This document shows positions 1 through 7,869 of a stretch of DNA of 30,168 nt, in pieces. This DNA is from a virus. The position numbers and the translations under genes are program-made. The stretch's first letter is position 1; the number at the start of each line of letters is the position of its first letter. Location of the stretch: positions 1-30,168 of IMG/VR virus record IMGVR_UViG_3300038954_000520; one strand, given 5' to 3'. The notes below the pieces were generated by a model. The model ran no database searches. It was not told the origin of the DNA and was given only the letters and a program-made list of their open reading frames with translations.

Positions 1-489
1 ATTGACCATCGCCCCATTCGGAAAAAGATTGAGGAGTTGGGTGATTATTATGAAATTTTGCAAATCGGGCTGGATCCACACAATGGCCGCCAGATTGAAG
101 GGGAGTTGGTGGAAAAAAATTTTGATGTGGTTGAGATAGCCCAAGGGTACCGGGACACCAACGAAGCGATGGGCAAGATTGAAAAGCGGGTGGTAAATCA
201 AACATTGGTCCATTTGGGGGATCCTGTTTTGAAATGGATGGCGTCGAATGTAGTGGTGAAAGAAAATTGGCTGCAATACATGATGCCGGACAAGAGTAAT
301 TCGTCGGAGAAGATTGACGGAGTGGTGGCCGGGATAATTGCGGAGTGTTTGGTGATTCGGAATGAAGCCGAAGGGCCGAGTGTTTATGAGTCGCGGGGGT
401 TGGAGACAGTTGTGGCGGATGAGGAAGCAAAAAAGGATCAAAAACCATCGACTGGCGGGCGCGGGTTGGTGATGATAGGAGATGTTTAA
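1..489 (+). CDS. Phage terminase large subunit, C-terminal part (5' end outside window)
   Basis: The reading frame is open from base 1, so the gene enters from the left and only the last 162 codons are seen. Terminase large subunits are the ATP-driven motors that package DNA into the prohead, with an N-terminal ATPase and a C-terminal RNase H-like nuclease. The stretch around codons 95-115 (ENWLQYMMPD, then KIDGVVAGIIA) fits the end of the nuclease domain, where a conserved Asp in the K-x-D-x-x-V-A-x-x-x-A pattern closes the active site. The last 30 residues are a charged, low-complexity tail. The stop codon overlaps the next start (TAATG), so the two are translationally coupled. The ATPase motifs lie upstream and cannot be checked. 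The portal gene follows about 0.9 kb downstream, which supports the call. Confidence 0.85.
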   Translation: MDHRPIRKKIEELGDYYEILQIGLDPHNGRQIEGELVEKNFDVVEIAQGYRDTNEAMGKIEKRVVNQTLVHLGDPVLKWMASNVVVKENWLQYMMPDKSNSSEKIDGVVAGIIAECLVIRNEAEGPSVYESRGLETVVADEEAKKDQKPSTGGRGLVMIGDV

Positions 490-833
490 TGTTTACTTCC
501 GAACAATTGATTAAGTTTACAAATTTATTAGGTGGATTGTTTCGAAAGCCGGTTGATGAACCGGAGTATTTGGAAATTAAATTGGAAAAAAATGATTTAT
601 TGATTTTGGAAATGAAAACGATGGATCCAAAATTAATAAAAAGTGTAAAGAATAATTATGCGCATTTTATTAACAATCATAAATCGGATTATCCTAAAAT
701 TTTGTTAATCGATAAACGATTGGCTTCGGTAAAAAAAGTGACCACTAATTCTAAAAATGTAGTAAAACCTATGGATAAATTGGTGTTGAATATGGAAGGA
801 TTAAAGAATGGAGATGACAATGGCGAAAATTAA
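489..833 (+). CDS. Hypothetical protein, AT-rich small gene after terminase
   Basis: I do not recognise this 114-residue protein. It is Lys/Leu/Asn-rich, with no signal peptide, membrane segment or cysteine pair. The start overlaps the terminase stop in TAATG and the 3' end overlaps the next gene. Base composition is much more AT-rich than the terminase and portal genes, with AAA, AAT and TTA codons common, which suggests a recently acquired cargo gene. The continuous frame, the coupling to the terminase and the co-directional neighbours support it as real. Its function is unknown. Confidence 0.6.
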   Translation: MFTSEQLIKFTNLLGGLFRKPVDEPEYLEIKLEKNDLLILEMKTMDPKLIKSVKNNYAHFINNHKSDYPKILLIDKRLASVKKVTTNSKNVVKPMDKLVLNMEGLKNGDDNGEN

Positions 834-1053
834 AACGAGAACAAAAAGTACGGAAGTGAAAAAGCCGAGTGTGCAGGCAGAGTTGAAAACGCCGTTGGTG
901 GAGAGTGAGCCTCGAATGGGGGTGATGTGTCCGCGTTGTAAGGTCTCGGGGTATTCGAGAGTGTATCGATCGGTTCCGGTCAACAATGGGATTCGTCGGT
1001 ATCGGAAGTGCGGCTATTGTGATTTTACGTTTACGACGGAAGAAAAGCACTGA
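820..1053 (+). CDS. Small NrdR-like zinc-ribbon protein
   Basis: A 77-residue protein with one zinc ribbon: Cys37-x2-Cys40 and Cys64-x2-Cys67. Between and after the cysteines it reads SRVYRSVPVNNGIRRYRKC and FTTEE. That matches the N-terminal zinc ribbon of NrdR, the repressor of ribonucleotide reductase genes, whose ribbon has the pattern CPxC...DSR...IRRRRxCxxC...FTTxE. The ATP-cone domain that follows in true NrdR is absent. Similar stand-alone ribbons occur in phages and are presumed to bind nucleic acid. The start at 820 has GGAG 7 nt upstream; an in-frame ATG at 808 is also preceded by a purine-rich site (GGAAGGA), so four extra residues are possible. The 5' end overlaps the preceding gene. 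The role is inferred from the fold only. Confidence 0.7.
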   Translation: MAKIKTRTKSTEVKKPSVQAELKTPLVESEPRMGVMCPRCKVSGYSRVYRSVPVNNGIRRYRKCGYCDFTFTTEEKH

Positions 1054-1068
1054 AAAAGAGGTTATGCT

Positions 1069-1281
1069 ATGGAAATGTTGATAGTAATAGAGAGCGATCA
1101 GGGCAGTGAATTACATAGTTATCATGGTTATCCGCCTGCTGTAGGTGATACGGTGGTTATTGAGGACAAAAATTACCGTGTGATTAATCGAGAGTTTTAT
1201 TTTTGGACAAATCTATTAGGAGGAAAAGATTCAAGTGTTACGGTTATTGTAGAAGAATATCATATAGCAAAAAGCATTTAA
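1069..1281 (+). CDS. Hypothetical 70-residue protein
   Basis: A small acidic protein that I do not recognise. It begins MEMLIVIESDQGSELHSYHG and has a predicted beta-rich pattern (VGDTVVIEDKNYRVINREFYF), as seen in small SH3-like phage proteins. There is no transmembrane segment. A GAGG site lies 8-11 nt before the ATG. It closes the leftmost transcription unit: the palindromes at 1285-1328 and a terminator follow its stop. One ATATAGCA half-site, the same as in the palindromes, lies inside its last codons (1262-1269). Composition is AT-rich, like the other small genes here. Confidence 0.55.
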   Translation: MEMLIVIESDQGSELHSYHGYPPAVGDTVVIEDKNYRVINREFYFWTNLLGGKDSSVTVIVEEYHIAKSI

Positions 1282-1283
1282 AA

Positions 1284-1329
1284 TTGCTATATATAGCACA
1301 AAGTTTTTTGGGGTTGCTATATATAGCAC
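1284..1329. promoter_or_regulatory. Two tandem operator-like palindromes (TGCTATATATAGCA)
   Basis: A perfect 14-bp palindrome, TGCTATATATAGCA, occurs at 1285-1298 and again at 1315-1328, 30 bp apart centre to centre (about three helical turns). A half-site ATATAGCA lies 29 bp further upstream (1262-1269) and TGCTAT recurs at 1366-1371. The 10-bp core CTATATATAG agrees with the remembered NrdR-box core CwAtATaTwG, but the outer flanks do not agree. Exact repetition and regular spacing argue for a dimeric DNA-binding site. I see no convincing -35/-10 pair around it, so the promoter it would control is unknown. Confidence 0.55.
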
Positions 1330-1338
1330 GAAGTTTAG

Positions 1339-1364
1339 GGCCGGTGGTTGACCGGTCTTTTTTT
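1339..1364 (+). terminator. Rho-independent terminator after the terminase-side genes
   Basis: A 7-bp stem (GGCCGGT with ACCGGTC, one G-U pair) and a 5-nt loop are followed directly by seven T residues. It lies between the last small gene and the portal gene and would separate the two transcription units. The portal operon would then need its own promoter in about 1365-1410, or antitermination. Confidence 0.8.
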
Positions 1365-1422
1365 GTGCTATTTTTGGGATGTTATGTGAGTGTAATTACT
1401 TGAGGGTAATAAAGGTTTTGGC

Positions 1423-2772
1423 ATGATTAATCCATTTTTTGGGTCTTGGAATTGGTTGAAGGGGTTGTGGGCCGGTGGGGACCCTAACGATGAGCGGTAT
1501 TGGCCGATCAATGACGCAAACGATTATTTTTTGGCCTTGAATCAAGTGGCCGCGGCCGGGATTCGAGTGACGCCGCAGGTGGCTATGCGCTTTTCGGCGG
1601 TTTTTGCTTGCGTTCGGGTGATCGCGCAAACCATTCAAATGCTGCCTTGGCATTTGCACCGACGGGATGGCAATCAACGAATTGATGCTTTTGACCATCC
1701 TGTGGAGTTGTTTTTGTCGGATCAACCCAATGACGAAATTGATTCAGGCACGTTTCGGGAAACGGCTTGCATTCACGCTTTGACCTGGGGGAACGGGTAC
1801 GCCGAGATCGAGCAGGATTTGCGAGGCCGTCCGTTGGCATTGTGGCTGTTGGAGCCGTGGCGGGTGACGCCCAAGCGGGATGAGCAAAAACGTTTGTATT
1901 ATGAGGTCCGTGATGAGCAATCGGGTGAGACGCGAGATTTGGAGCCCAGCCAGATATGGCATTTGAAGGGCATGTCGCTGGGTGACGGCACTGTGGGCAT
2001 GAGCCCGGTGCGGTACGCGCAAGAGTCGATCGGATTGGGGATCGCGGCGGAAAAATTCGGCGGTTCGTTTTTTGGTAACGGGGGGCATGTGGCCGGTGTA
2101 TTGAAGCACCCAAAAGCATTATCAGAAGGTGCGCAGACTCGCTTACGGGACAATTGGCGCAATTTGTTCGGCGGAGTTGAAAAGGCGCATAAGATCGCGG
2201 TTTTGGAAGAGGGGATGGATTTCGAAAAGATTTCGATTCCACCCAACGAAGCCCAGTTTATCGCGACGCGGGAGTTTCAGGTAACAGACATTTGCCGTTG
2301 GTACGGCGTTCCACCCCATATGGTGGCCGATTTAACGCGGGCCACGTTTTCAAACATCGAAAACCAATCCAGAGAATTTGTGAATTCAGCTATTCAGCCC
2401 TGGACGCGGCGTTTTGAGCGAGAGACCAAGCGCAAGTTGTTGACGCGGCAGGAACGTTTGGATGGATACTATACGCTTTTCAACCTTAACGCTTTATTGC
2501 GGGCCGATACGGCCCGGCGGGCGAATTTCTACAAAATGATGTTCAATACGGGCGCATTTTCCCCCAACGACATTTTAAGGATGGAAGATTTAAACCCAAT
2601 CGAGGGCGGCGATTTGCATATGTTGCCACTCAATATGGTGTCGTTGGAGGAAGCAAACCGGACGGGCAACACCAAACGGGAAAATCAGCGCGAAAGCGGA
2701 GATACAAACAATGCCTCCATTTTATTGGGCGATGGACGCCCGCATGTTAACGGCTCAAATTCACGACTTTGA
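1423..2772 (+). CDS. Phage portal protein, HK97 family
   Basis: Portal proteins form the dodecameric ring at the special capsid vertex through which DNA enters and leaves. The 449-residue length fits the HK97/lambdoid portal family. Family landmarks are present: an early MRFSAVFACVRVIAQTI helix (about residues 56-72), HALTWGNGYAEI (about 118-129), and the clip/crown part with GVPPHMVADLTRATFSNIE followed by SREFVNSAIQPWTRRFE (about 300-335). The C-terminal 40 residues are polar and probably disordered. A purine-rich AAAGG lies about 8 nt before the ATG. The 3' end overlaps the protease start by 62 nt, longer than the usual few bases. It is the first gene of the main late operon after the terminator. 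Confidence 0.95.
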   Translation: MINPFFGSWNWLKGLWAGGDPNDERYWPINDANDYFLALNQVAAAGIRVTPQVAMRFSAVFACVRVIAQTIQMLPWHLHRRDGNQRIDAFDHPVELFLSDQPNDEIDSGTFRETACIHALTWGNGYAEIEQDLRGRPLALWLLEPWRVTPKRDEQKRLYYEVRDEQSGETRDLEPSQIWHLKGMSLGDGTVGMSPVRYAQESIGLGIAAEKFGGSFFGNGGHVAGVLKHPKALSEGAQTRLRDNWRNLFGGVEKAHKIAVLEEGMDFEKISIPPNEAQFIATREFQVTDICRWYGVPPHMVADLTRATFSNIENQSREFVNSAIQPWTRRFERETKRKLLTRQERLDGYYTLFNLNALLRADTARRANFYKMMFNTGAFSPNDILRMEDLNPIEGGDLHMLPLNMVSLEEANRTGNTKRENQRESGDTNNASILLGDGRPHVNGSNSRL

Positions 2773-3628
2773 GATGCGTTACTCGGTGCGGCTGACGGAT
2801 GGTCATGCCGGAGGATCTGTGCAGGCGGGGACGCTTGCGCTTCAAGAAGTGCAGGGGCGGAAGCGGGACAAGGATGATCCGTTTGGATTGTTGCAGATGG
2901 TGGGCTCGACGGCGGTGATTTCGATTAAAGGACCGCTGATGAAATCGCAGCCCGGAACCATTGCGGAGTTTTGCCCGTCGGCGACGACGGTGGATATGCA
3001 AAATCAAATACAGCGAGCAGTGGCCAGTGACCAGGTGGATCAGATTTTGTTATGGATTGATTCGCCGGGTGGATCGGTGGATGGCTCGATCGAGTTGGCG
3101 GATGCGGTGTATGAGGCGCGACAGCAAAAGCCGGTGACGGCCCAAGTGGATGGGTTGGCGGCCTCGGCGGGATATTGGATCGCCAGCCAGGCGAGCGAGA
3201 TCGTGGCCGGACGGTCGGATTTGATTGGATCAATCGGCGTGTTTTCGGTTTTGTATGACATGAGCCGGATGGCGGAAAACGATGGGATTAAAGTGATCCC
3301 GGTGCAGTCGGGAAAATTCAAAACAACCGGTTTGCCTGGTACGAAAATCAGCGATGAGCAGATTGCGGATGAGCAACGGGTGGTGAATGCGTATTTTTCT
3401 GATTTTAAGGCCGCAATTCAGCGAGGTCGCGGCGATCGAATGACTTCGGAGCAAATTGACCAGGTGGCGGACGGGCGCGTGTTTAAGGCGGACAGTGAAG
3501 CGTTAGGCTTTGGATTGATTGACCGGGTGGGCTACCTTCGGCAGACGTTAAGAAACGTACAACAAAACACGAGTAGAAAACGGCGGGCCATGCAGGCGCG
3601 GGTTGCGGCGTTGGGATATCGAAAATAG
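2711..3628 (+). CDS. Head maturation protease, S49 (SppA-like) family
   Basis: The position between portal and capsid is the classic place for the prohead protease, which trims the capsid protein and scaffold during assembly. The 305-residue sequence carries S49/SppA signatures: DSPGGSVDGS (about 117-126), the nucleophile region ASAGYWIAS with Ser152, GSIGVFSVLYDM (about 173-184), and SGKFKTTGLP, where Lys204 would be the general base of the Ser-Lys dyad. GGAG about 10 nt upstream supports the start at 2711, inside the portal gene. The last 25 residues are Arg-rich and may be a self-cleaved tail. GTA-type and many lambdoid phages use this or a ClpP-like relative. Confidence 0.93.
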   Translation: MPPFYWAMDARMLTAQIHDFEMRYSVRLTDGHAGGSVQAGTLALQEVQGRKRDKDDPFGLLQMVGSTAVISIKGPLMKSQPGTIAEFCPSATTVDMQNQIQRAVASDQVDQILLWIDSPGGSVDGSIELADAVYEARQQKPVTAQVDGLAASAGYWIASQASEIVAGRSDLIGSIGVFSVLYDMSRMAENDGIKVIPVQSGKFKTTGLPGTKISDEQIADEQRVVNAYFSDFKAAIQRGRGDRMTSEQIDQVADGRVFKADSEALGFGLIDRVGYLRQTLRNVQQNTSRKRRAMQARVAALGYRK

Positions 3629-3640
3629 CGAGGTGATAAA

Positions 3641-4972
3641 ATGAATCGAAAGCAAATGCAGGAACGTTTGGATGCGATCCAAGCGGAAATGGCGGCGCTT
3701 GTGAATATGGACGATTTAACCGCCGAAGAAGAAAAGAAGTTTGACGATTTGGACGCCGAGTTCAACTCGATCGAAGCGCGGTTGAAGCGGATGGACCGGG
3801 TGGCGGCCAACGAACAGGCGCTGCGTGGAAGCGCGGGCCGGTTTACTTCGCCTGGGCAGCCGAGCGACGGCAGCCATCAAGGCCAGGGGGATGGCCGTGT
3901 GGAAATTACACACGAATATGCGTTTGACTCTGATGGGCACTTTTTGCAAGCGGTGCGGGCGATGGCGGATCCAGCGTCTTGTCCACAAAAAACAGCGGAA
4001 CGCATGATGAATTATCAATCGGAATTGAGAGCGGCCACGGGCATTAGTGAAGGTTCACCCTCCGAAGGCGGTTTTTTGGTGGGAACCGATATGCAACGAA
4101 CCATTCGCCAACGAATGTTTGAAGTCGGTAAGCTGACTGGTCGTTGTGAGAGTCAGCCGATTGGCCCTAACTCAAATGCGCTATCGTATCCGAAATTGAA
4201 AGAAAGCAGCCGCAAAGACGGTTCGCGGCAAGGCGGTATTCAAGTTTACATGACTGGGGAAGCCGCCAGTTTGACCAAAACCAATGCGGAATTCGAACCA
4301 GGCCGTATGCTGTTGGACAAAATGACAGCTTATGTGGTGGCCACTGATGAACTGTTACAAGACGCGGTGGCGTTGAACGGCTGGTATCGCCGCGAAGTCC
4401 CACGGGCAATGGCTTTTAAGGCGGATCAACAAATTTATGCCGGCAGCGGCGCCGGTCAGTTTATTGGGGTGTTGAATTCGAGCGCCTATGTAACCGTAAG
4501 CAAAGAACAAGGGCAAGACGCCAATACCATCGTCGCGCAAAACATAATGAAAATGTATGCGCGACATTTGAACCCAACGAACGCACAGTGGTATATCAAC
4601 CAAGATTGCTGGCCACAGATTTTCAATCTCAGTATTTCGGTGGGAACGGGCGGAGCGCCTTTGTTTATTCCTCCAGGAAATATTCCTGACGCGCCCAGTG
4701 GAACCTTGTTTGGCCGTCCAATTGTTCCGCTGGAACAATGCAAATCGTTGGGCAATCTGGGTGATATTTGTTTTGGCGATTTCAGCCAATATATGCTTAT
4801 CGAAAAAGGCGGTATCCGTTCAGATTCTTCGATTCACGTTGCATTTGACACGGGTGAAACGGCTTTTCGTTGGCAGTACAGAATCAATGGGCAGCCGACC
4901 TACAACAACACTGTGACGCCTTATGAAGGCAGCAACACGCTGGGCGATTTCATTGTGTTGGAAGCGCGATAA
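3641..4972 (+). CDS. Major capsid protein, HK97 fold, with N-terminal delta domain
   Basis: The 443-residue protein begins with a charged coiled coil (about residues 1-65: repeated E, K, L and A, including TAEEEKKFDDLDAEFNSIEA). This is typical of the delta domain that acts as built-in scaffold and is removed by the prohead protease. A linker rich in Gly, Ser and Gln is followed by the HK97 fold: GGFLVGTDMQRTI (about 144-156), then SYPKL, and ATDELLQDAVALNGW (about 233-247). The later LNPTNAQWYINQDCWPQ and FGRPIVPLEQC segments are common in this family. A strong GAGGTGAT ribosome site precedes the ATG. The mature N-terminus is not certain from sequence. Confidence 0.93.
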   Translation: MNRKQMQERLDAIQAEMAALVNMDDLTAEEEKKFDDLDAEFNSIEARLKRMDRVAANEQALRGSAGRFTSPGQPSDGSHQGQGDGRVEITHEYAFDSDGHFLQAVRAMADPASCPQKTAERMMNYQSELRAATGISEGSPSEGGFLVGTDMQRTIRQRMFEVGKLTGRCESQPIGPNSNALSYPKLKESSRKDGSRQGGIQVYMTGEAASLTKTNAEFEPGRMLLDKMTAYVVATDELLQDAVALNGWYRREVPRAMAFKADQQIYAGSGAGQFIGVLNSSAYVTVSKEQGQDANTIVAQNIMKMYARHLNPTNAQWYINQDCWPQIFNLSISVGTGGAPLFIPPGNIPDAPSGTLFGRPIVPLEQCKSLGNLGDICFGDFSQYMLIEKGGIRSDSSIHVAFDTGETAFRWQYRINGQPTYNNTVTPYEGSNTLGDFIVLEAR

Positions 4973-5028
4973 CTTTTTGTCTGATCAAGATAGCCAAGAC
5001 TGACAGATAACGAAGATAGAGGTGAATT

Positions 5029-5514
5029 ATGGAAGCATTGCAATTAAAAGAAGCCCATCATTTGATCAATGTGGGTAATAGTAATTTTATCGCGGCTCAG
5101 GAAGATATTTTTAATGGTGATCCAGCCACGGACATCATCAACCTGAGCCAACAATTGGCGGCGATGTTTATCATTCAAAAGGGTGCAGGCGCAACTGGAA
5201 CGGCCACAATTACAGTGCAATCGTGCGAAGACACGGATGGGACCGGAGCAACGGCGGTACCGTTTGAATACCGCAAGCAAACCAGCGGCGACACGTGGGG
5301 CGCATGGACTTCGGCGACGGCAACGGGGTTTACCACGGAAGCGGGCGCCAACCAGATGTATGAAATTTGGGTTGACCCGCACAATTTGGACGGCAATGAC
5401 AAGTATTGCCGTTTGAAAGCCACCGAAGTTGTGGACTCGCCTTGTGACGGAGCGATGTTGGCTTTGACAATTCCAAATTACGCGAAGGCGGTACCGGATA
5501 CGGTATTGACCTAA
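5029..5514 (+). CDS. Phage structural protein, capsid decoration candidate
   Basis: 161 residues, directly downstream of the capsid gene, where many phages encode a decoration or cement protein. The protein is Ala/Thr/Gly-rich and beta-rich, with ATGTATITVQSCEDTDGTG and later YEIWVDPHNLDGNDKYCRLK, a pattern I associate with uncharacterised virion proteins of GTA-like phages. It has no signal peptide, unlike the next two genes. An AGAGGTG ribosome site precedes the ATG. Function is inferred from position and composition; a specific family is not recognised. Confidence 0.6.
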   Translation: MEALQLKEAHHLINVGNSNFIAAQEDIFNGDPATDIINLSQQLAAMFIIQKGAGATGTATITVQSCEDTDGTGATAVPFEYRKQTSGDTWGAWTSATATGFTTEAGANQMYEIWVDPHNLDGNDKYCRLKATEVVDSPCDGAMLALTIPNYAKAVPDTVLT

Positions 5515-5531
5515 ACAAAAAAAACAATTTG

Positions 5532-5559
5532 CAGGGGTGAGCCGTTGGGTTTGCCCCTG
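5532..5559 (+). other. Intergenic hairpin
   Basis: CAGGGG (5532-5537) pairs with CCCCTG (5554-5559); three further inner pairs, including G-U, extend the stem to about 9 bp. No T-run follows, so it is not a standard terminator. It lies between the decoration candidate and the first signal-peptide gene, and could act as a partial attenuator or an mRNA processing site. Confidence 0.35.
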
Positions 5560-5606
5560 TAATGACCTGTGGGATTTATGGACAGAGTGGACCGAAAGGA
5601 CCGAAC

Positions 5607-6431
5607 ATGAAACGGTTTACATTTAAACAATTTATTGCGGTGGTGTTTTTGTTTTTGTTTGCAGTTGGTGGATGGGCGCAGACCACGTCGGAATATCGAA
5701 ACGGCGTTTTGGTGTTTTACGACAAGGGCAGCGATGAAACCATCTACCCAATGGCGCGGGTGAAATACTACGAAGAATTTACTCAAACTGATACATTTGG
5801 CGGCTATGTATCTGGTGCAACTCCGACTTCTCACTTGACCTTTACAGGCGTGAACGGCGCTGAATTCACCATTGTATCGGCTACTGACGGCGAAAGCCGA
5901 ATGACCACCGGTTCGGCGGATGACGATAATGTGGAGTTGGCCACAGAGTTGGTGTGGCGGGCTTCGCAATCGATTACGGCGGAGGCTCGAATTAAATTAT
6001 CGACTACAGCATTGGGATTTAATTTCGGTTTCAGCGACGCCATCACAGAAGGCGCGGACGATTTGGCTTTTGAAGTGGATGTGGACGGCGCGACTGGCAC
6101 CAGCAACGCCAGCAACGCGGCTTTGATTGTTTCGGACGGCGATCAGACCAGCAATTTGATTCGCGGGATAGCGGTAGATAGTGATACCGACGGGACATTG
6201 ACTAGCAGCGGTATTTCTGCGGATACCGAGTGGCATCTGTATCGCGTGGAGATCAATACTGATGGCGATGTTTCATTTTGGGTGGACGGTGATCATTTTT
6301 ACACGGCAGAGTCTGCGATTACTTTGAATGCGCCATTGTGTGTTTATATGGGAGCCATCAATAGAAACAGTTCGGCCGGCGCTTCGACGATGGACGTGGA
6401 TTACATTTGGGCCTGGCAAAAGGACCGTTAA
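5607..6431 (+). CDS. Signal-peptide protein with lectin-like (LamG-type) beta-sandwich pattern
   Basis: The start at 5607 is chosen because AAAGGA lies 6 nt upstream and the N-terminus is then a clear Sec signal peptide: Lys-Arg, a hydrophobic core IAVVFLFLFAVGG, and GWA|Q as probable cleavage site near residue 24. A longer in-frame start at 5562 would bury it. The mature part (about 250 residues) is beta-rich. It has SITAEARIKLSTTALGFNFGF, LAFEVDVDGATG, and EWHLYRVEINTDGDVSFWVD followed by an MDVDYIWAWQ end, the usual order of a concanavalin/LamG-like jelly roll. Such domains bind glycans. It lies between capsid and connector genes, an unexpected place for an exported protein. A virion-surface or host-surface lectin is the best guess. 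Confidence 0.65.
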   Translation: MKRFTFKQFIAVVFLFLFAVGGWAQTTSEYRNGVLVFYDKGSDETIYPMARVKYYEEFTQTDTFGGYVSGATPTSHLTFTGVNGAEFTIVSATDGESRMTTGSADDDNVELATELVWRASQSITAEARIKLSTTALGFNFGFSDAITEGADDLAFEVDVDGATGTSNASNAALIVSDGDQTSNLIRGIAVDSDTDGTLTSSGISADTEWHLYRVEINTDGDVSFWVDGDHFYTAESAITLNAPLCVYMGAINRNSSAGASTMDVDYIWAWQKDR

Positions 6432-6449
6432 GGGGTCAGGGGAACGGTG

Positions 6450-6890
6450 ATGAAATCTAAATTTTTTATTGTTTCCATATTAAGCTTTTTGGTGGTGGCG
6501 GGGGCGTATCAGGTTTTTGCGGCGCAGAGCGTGACCTTCACGTATCGCGATTGGCCTTCGGTGAATCGGATGCGGTTTGTGGTGCAGAGCGCGACCGATG
6601 GAACGGTGAGTTTTGCAGTGGCGTCGGCTTCGGGATCGATCGATGGCCGAATCATGGGATTTACTTTGGAGCATGACGACACGGCCACACCCACCAATCA
6701 ATACGATGTGTATCTGCGTGATTCAAGCGGATTGGATTTGCTGGCCGGCAATGGGGTGGATATGGCGACCAGCGCCGACCAGGTGATTTTCAATTCGACG
6801 ATGGGTGCGGGATCAAGCGAACCGGTAACGTTGAAGATTGAAAACGCGGGCGATACCAAAAAGGCAACAGTTACTGTTTTTTGGAGATAG
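6450..6890 (+). CDS. Small signal-peptide protein related to phage structural proteins
   Basis: 146 residues from the ATG at 6450 (a GTG lies just before it), with AGGGG about 8 nt upstream. The N-terminus is a Sec signal peptide: MKSKFF, then a hydrophobic core to VFA|AQ, cleaved near residue 25. The mature domain (GRIMGFTLEHDDTATPTNQY, then DVYLRDSSGLDLLAGNGVD) resembles short beta-rich proteins often found among head-tail genes of phages, with a closing ENAGDTKKATVTVFWR strand pair. It is immediately upstream of the head-tail connector gene. A decoration or adaptor role is inferred. The export signal is the odd part, since head assembly occurs in the cytoplasm. Confidence 0.65.
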   Translation: MKSKFFIVSILSFLVVAGAYQVFAAQSVTFTYRDWPSVNRMRFVVQSATDGTVSFAVASASGSIDGRIMGFTLEHDDTATPTNQYDVYLRDSSGLDLLAGNGVDMATSADQVIFNSTMGAGSSEPVTLKIENAGDTKKATVTVFWR

Positions 6891-6900
6891 GCGCAACTCG

Positions 6901-7494
6901 ATGATACAAGGCCATTATTCGCTTGTGCGTACCGAAGATCCTACCGGTGAACTGGTTCTGTTGGGAGAAGCAAAAAACCAGGTTCGACAGGATTTGGATC
7001 ATGAGGACGCCGAGATTCAAGCGTTTATCAATACAGCCTATGAAAAGGTTGAGCAAGACGCACGGCGATCTTTTTTGACGCAAACGTGGAAATTGACGCT
7101 TGATCGTTGGCCGGACCGGACTTTGTTTGTGCCCATGCCGCCTTTGCAAAGCGTGACATCGTTGACCTATGTGGATAGCGCCGGTGATTCAAACACGTTG
7201 GTGGAAGGCACGGATTACGATGTGGATACGCTGTCCGAGCCGGGCCGGATATACCCCAGTTATAACAAGGTATGGCCGAGTGCGCGACTACATGAAAATG
7301 CAATCACGCTGATTTACAAGGCGGGTTATGGCGCCAACGCCAGTGATGTTCCCAAAAAATACAAGCAGGCCATGCTGCTTTTGATTACACACTGGTATGA
7401 AAATCGCGGCATTTTGGGGCCGAACGTGGTGAAAGAGATCCCCGAAGCCTATAAGGTGTTGACCTTGTGTGACCGGGGATCGTATATCGTTTAG
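6901..7494 (+). CDS. Head-tail connector protein (gp6-like, phiE125 gp8 family)
   Basis: 197 residues from the ATG at 6901; GGAG and AGG lie 8-18 nt upstream. The N-terminal part is alpha-helical with LGEAKNQVRQDLDHEDAEIQAFINTAYEKVEQ, the hallmark of connector proteins that dock under the portal ring and begin the head-tail interface. FLTQTWKLTLDRWP followed by PMPPLQSVTSLTYVDSAG and a GTDYDVD strand is highly typical of the phiE125 gp8 and RcGTA gp6 families. The C-terminal helix (AMLLLITHWYENRG) is also typical. It starts a conserved block of four connector and terminator genes. Confidence 0.9.
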   Translation: MIQGHYSLVRTEDPTGELVLLGEAKNQVRQDLDHEDAEIQAFINTAYEKVEQDARRSFLTQTWKLTLDRWPDRTLFVPMPPLQSVTSLTYVDSAGDSNTLVEGTDYDVDTLSEPGRIYPSYNKVWPSARLHENAITLIYKAGYGANASDVPKKYKQAMLLLITHWYENRGILGPNVVKEIPEAYKVLTLCDRGSYIV

Positions 7495-7504
7495 GAGTGA
7501 ACTG

Positions 7505-7840
7505 ATGGCGAAGGTTCGTGCGGGGGAGTTGTTTGAGCGGGTTCAGTTTTGGCGGGCGGTGCCGTTGAAGGATCAACAAGACCAGTATGAGAAATGGCTG
7601 AACCCGATCGCGGCCAAGGTCGACCAGCGCCAGGGGCGCGAAGAGTTGGTGGATTGGGCGATCGTTACGACCGATCAGGTGACTTTGTTTACGATCCGCT
7701 ACACCAACGCGGTTGACCGGAACATGCTGGTCGAGTGGCCGATCGATTCGGGGGATAAATACAAGATCGAATCGATCGATCAGATTGGCCGCCGGGAAGG
7801 CTTGGAGATTCGCGGGGAATTGATTACAGGGCGGTACTAA
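7505..7840 (+). CDS. Head closure / head-tail adaptor protein
   Basis: 111 residues. The start at 7505 follows AGGAGTG by the usual distance. The sequence has the layout of SPP1 gp16/RcGTA gp7-type adaptors: ELFERVQFWRAVPLKDQQDQYEKW, then a beta strand set with AKVDQRQGREE, TIRYTNAVDRNMLVEW and YKIESIDQIGRREGLEIRGE. These proteins form the ring that plugs DNA after packaging and receives the tail. The gene follows the connector by 10 nt. Confidence 0.87.
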   Translation: MAKVRAGELFERVQFWRAVPLKDQQDQYEKWLNPIAAKVDQRQGREELVDWAIVTTDQVTLFTIRYTNAVDRNMLVEWPIDSGDKYKIESIDQIGRREGLEIRGELITGRY

Positions 7841-7869
7841 AGACCTGGGAGAGCGCGGCGGGGTTTTGT

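Noticed and set aside
1583-2242. Minus-strand open frames across the portal gene
   Set aside because: They are shadows of the portal coding sequence with skewed codon use and no start signals.
5532-5559. Terminator after the decoration candidate
   Set aside because: No T-run follows the stem and co-directional genes continue with only a short gap.
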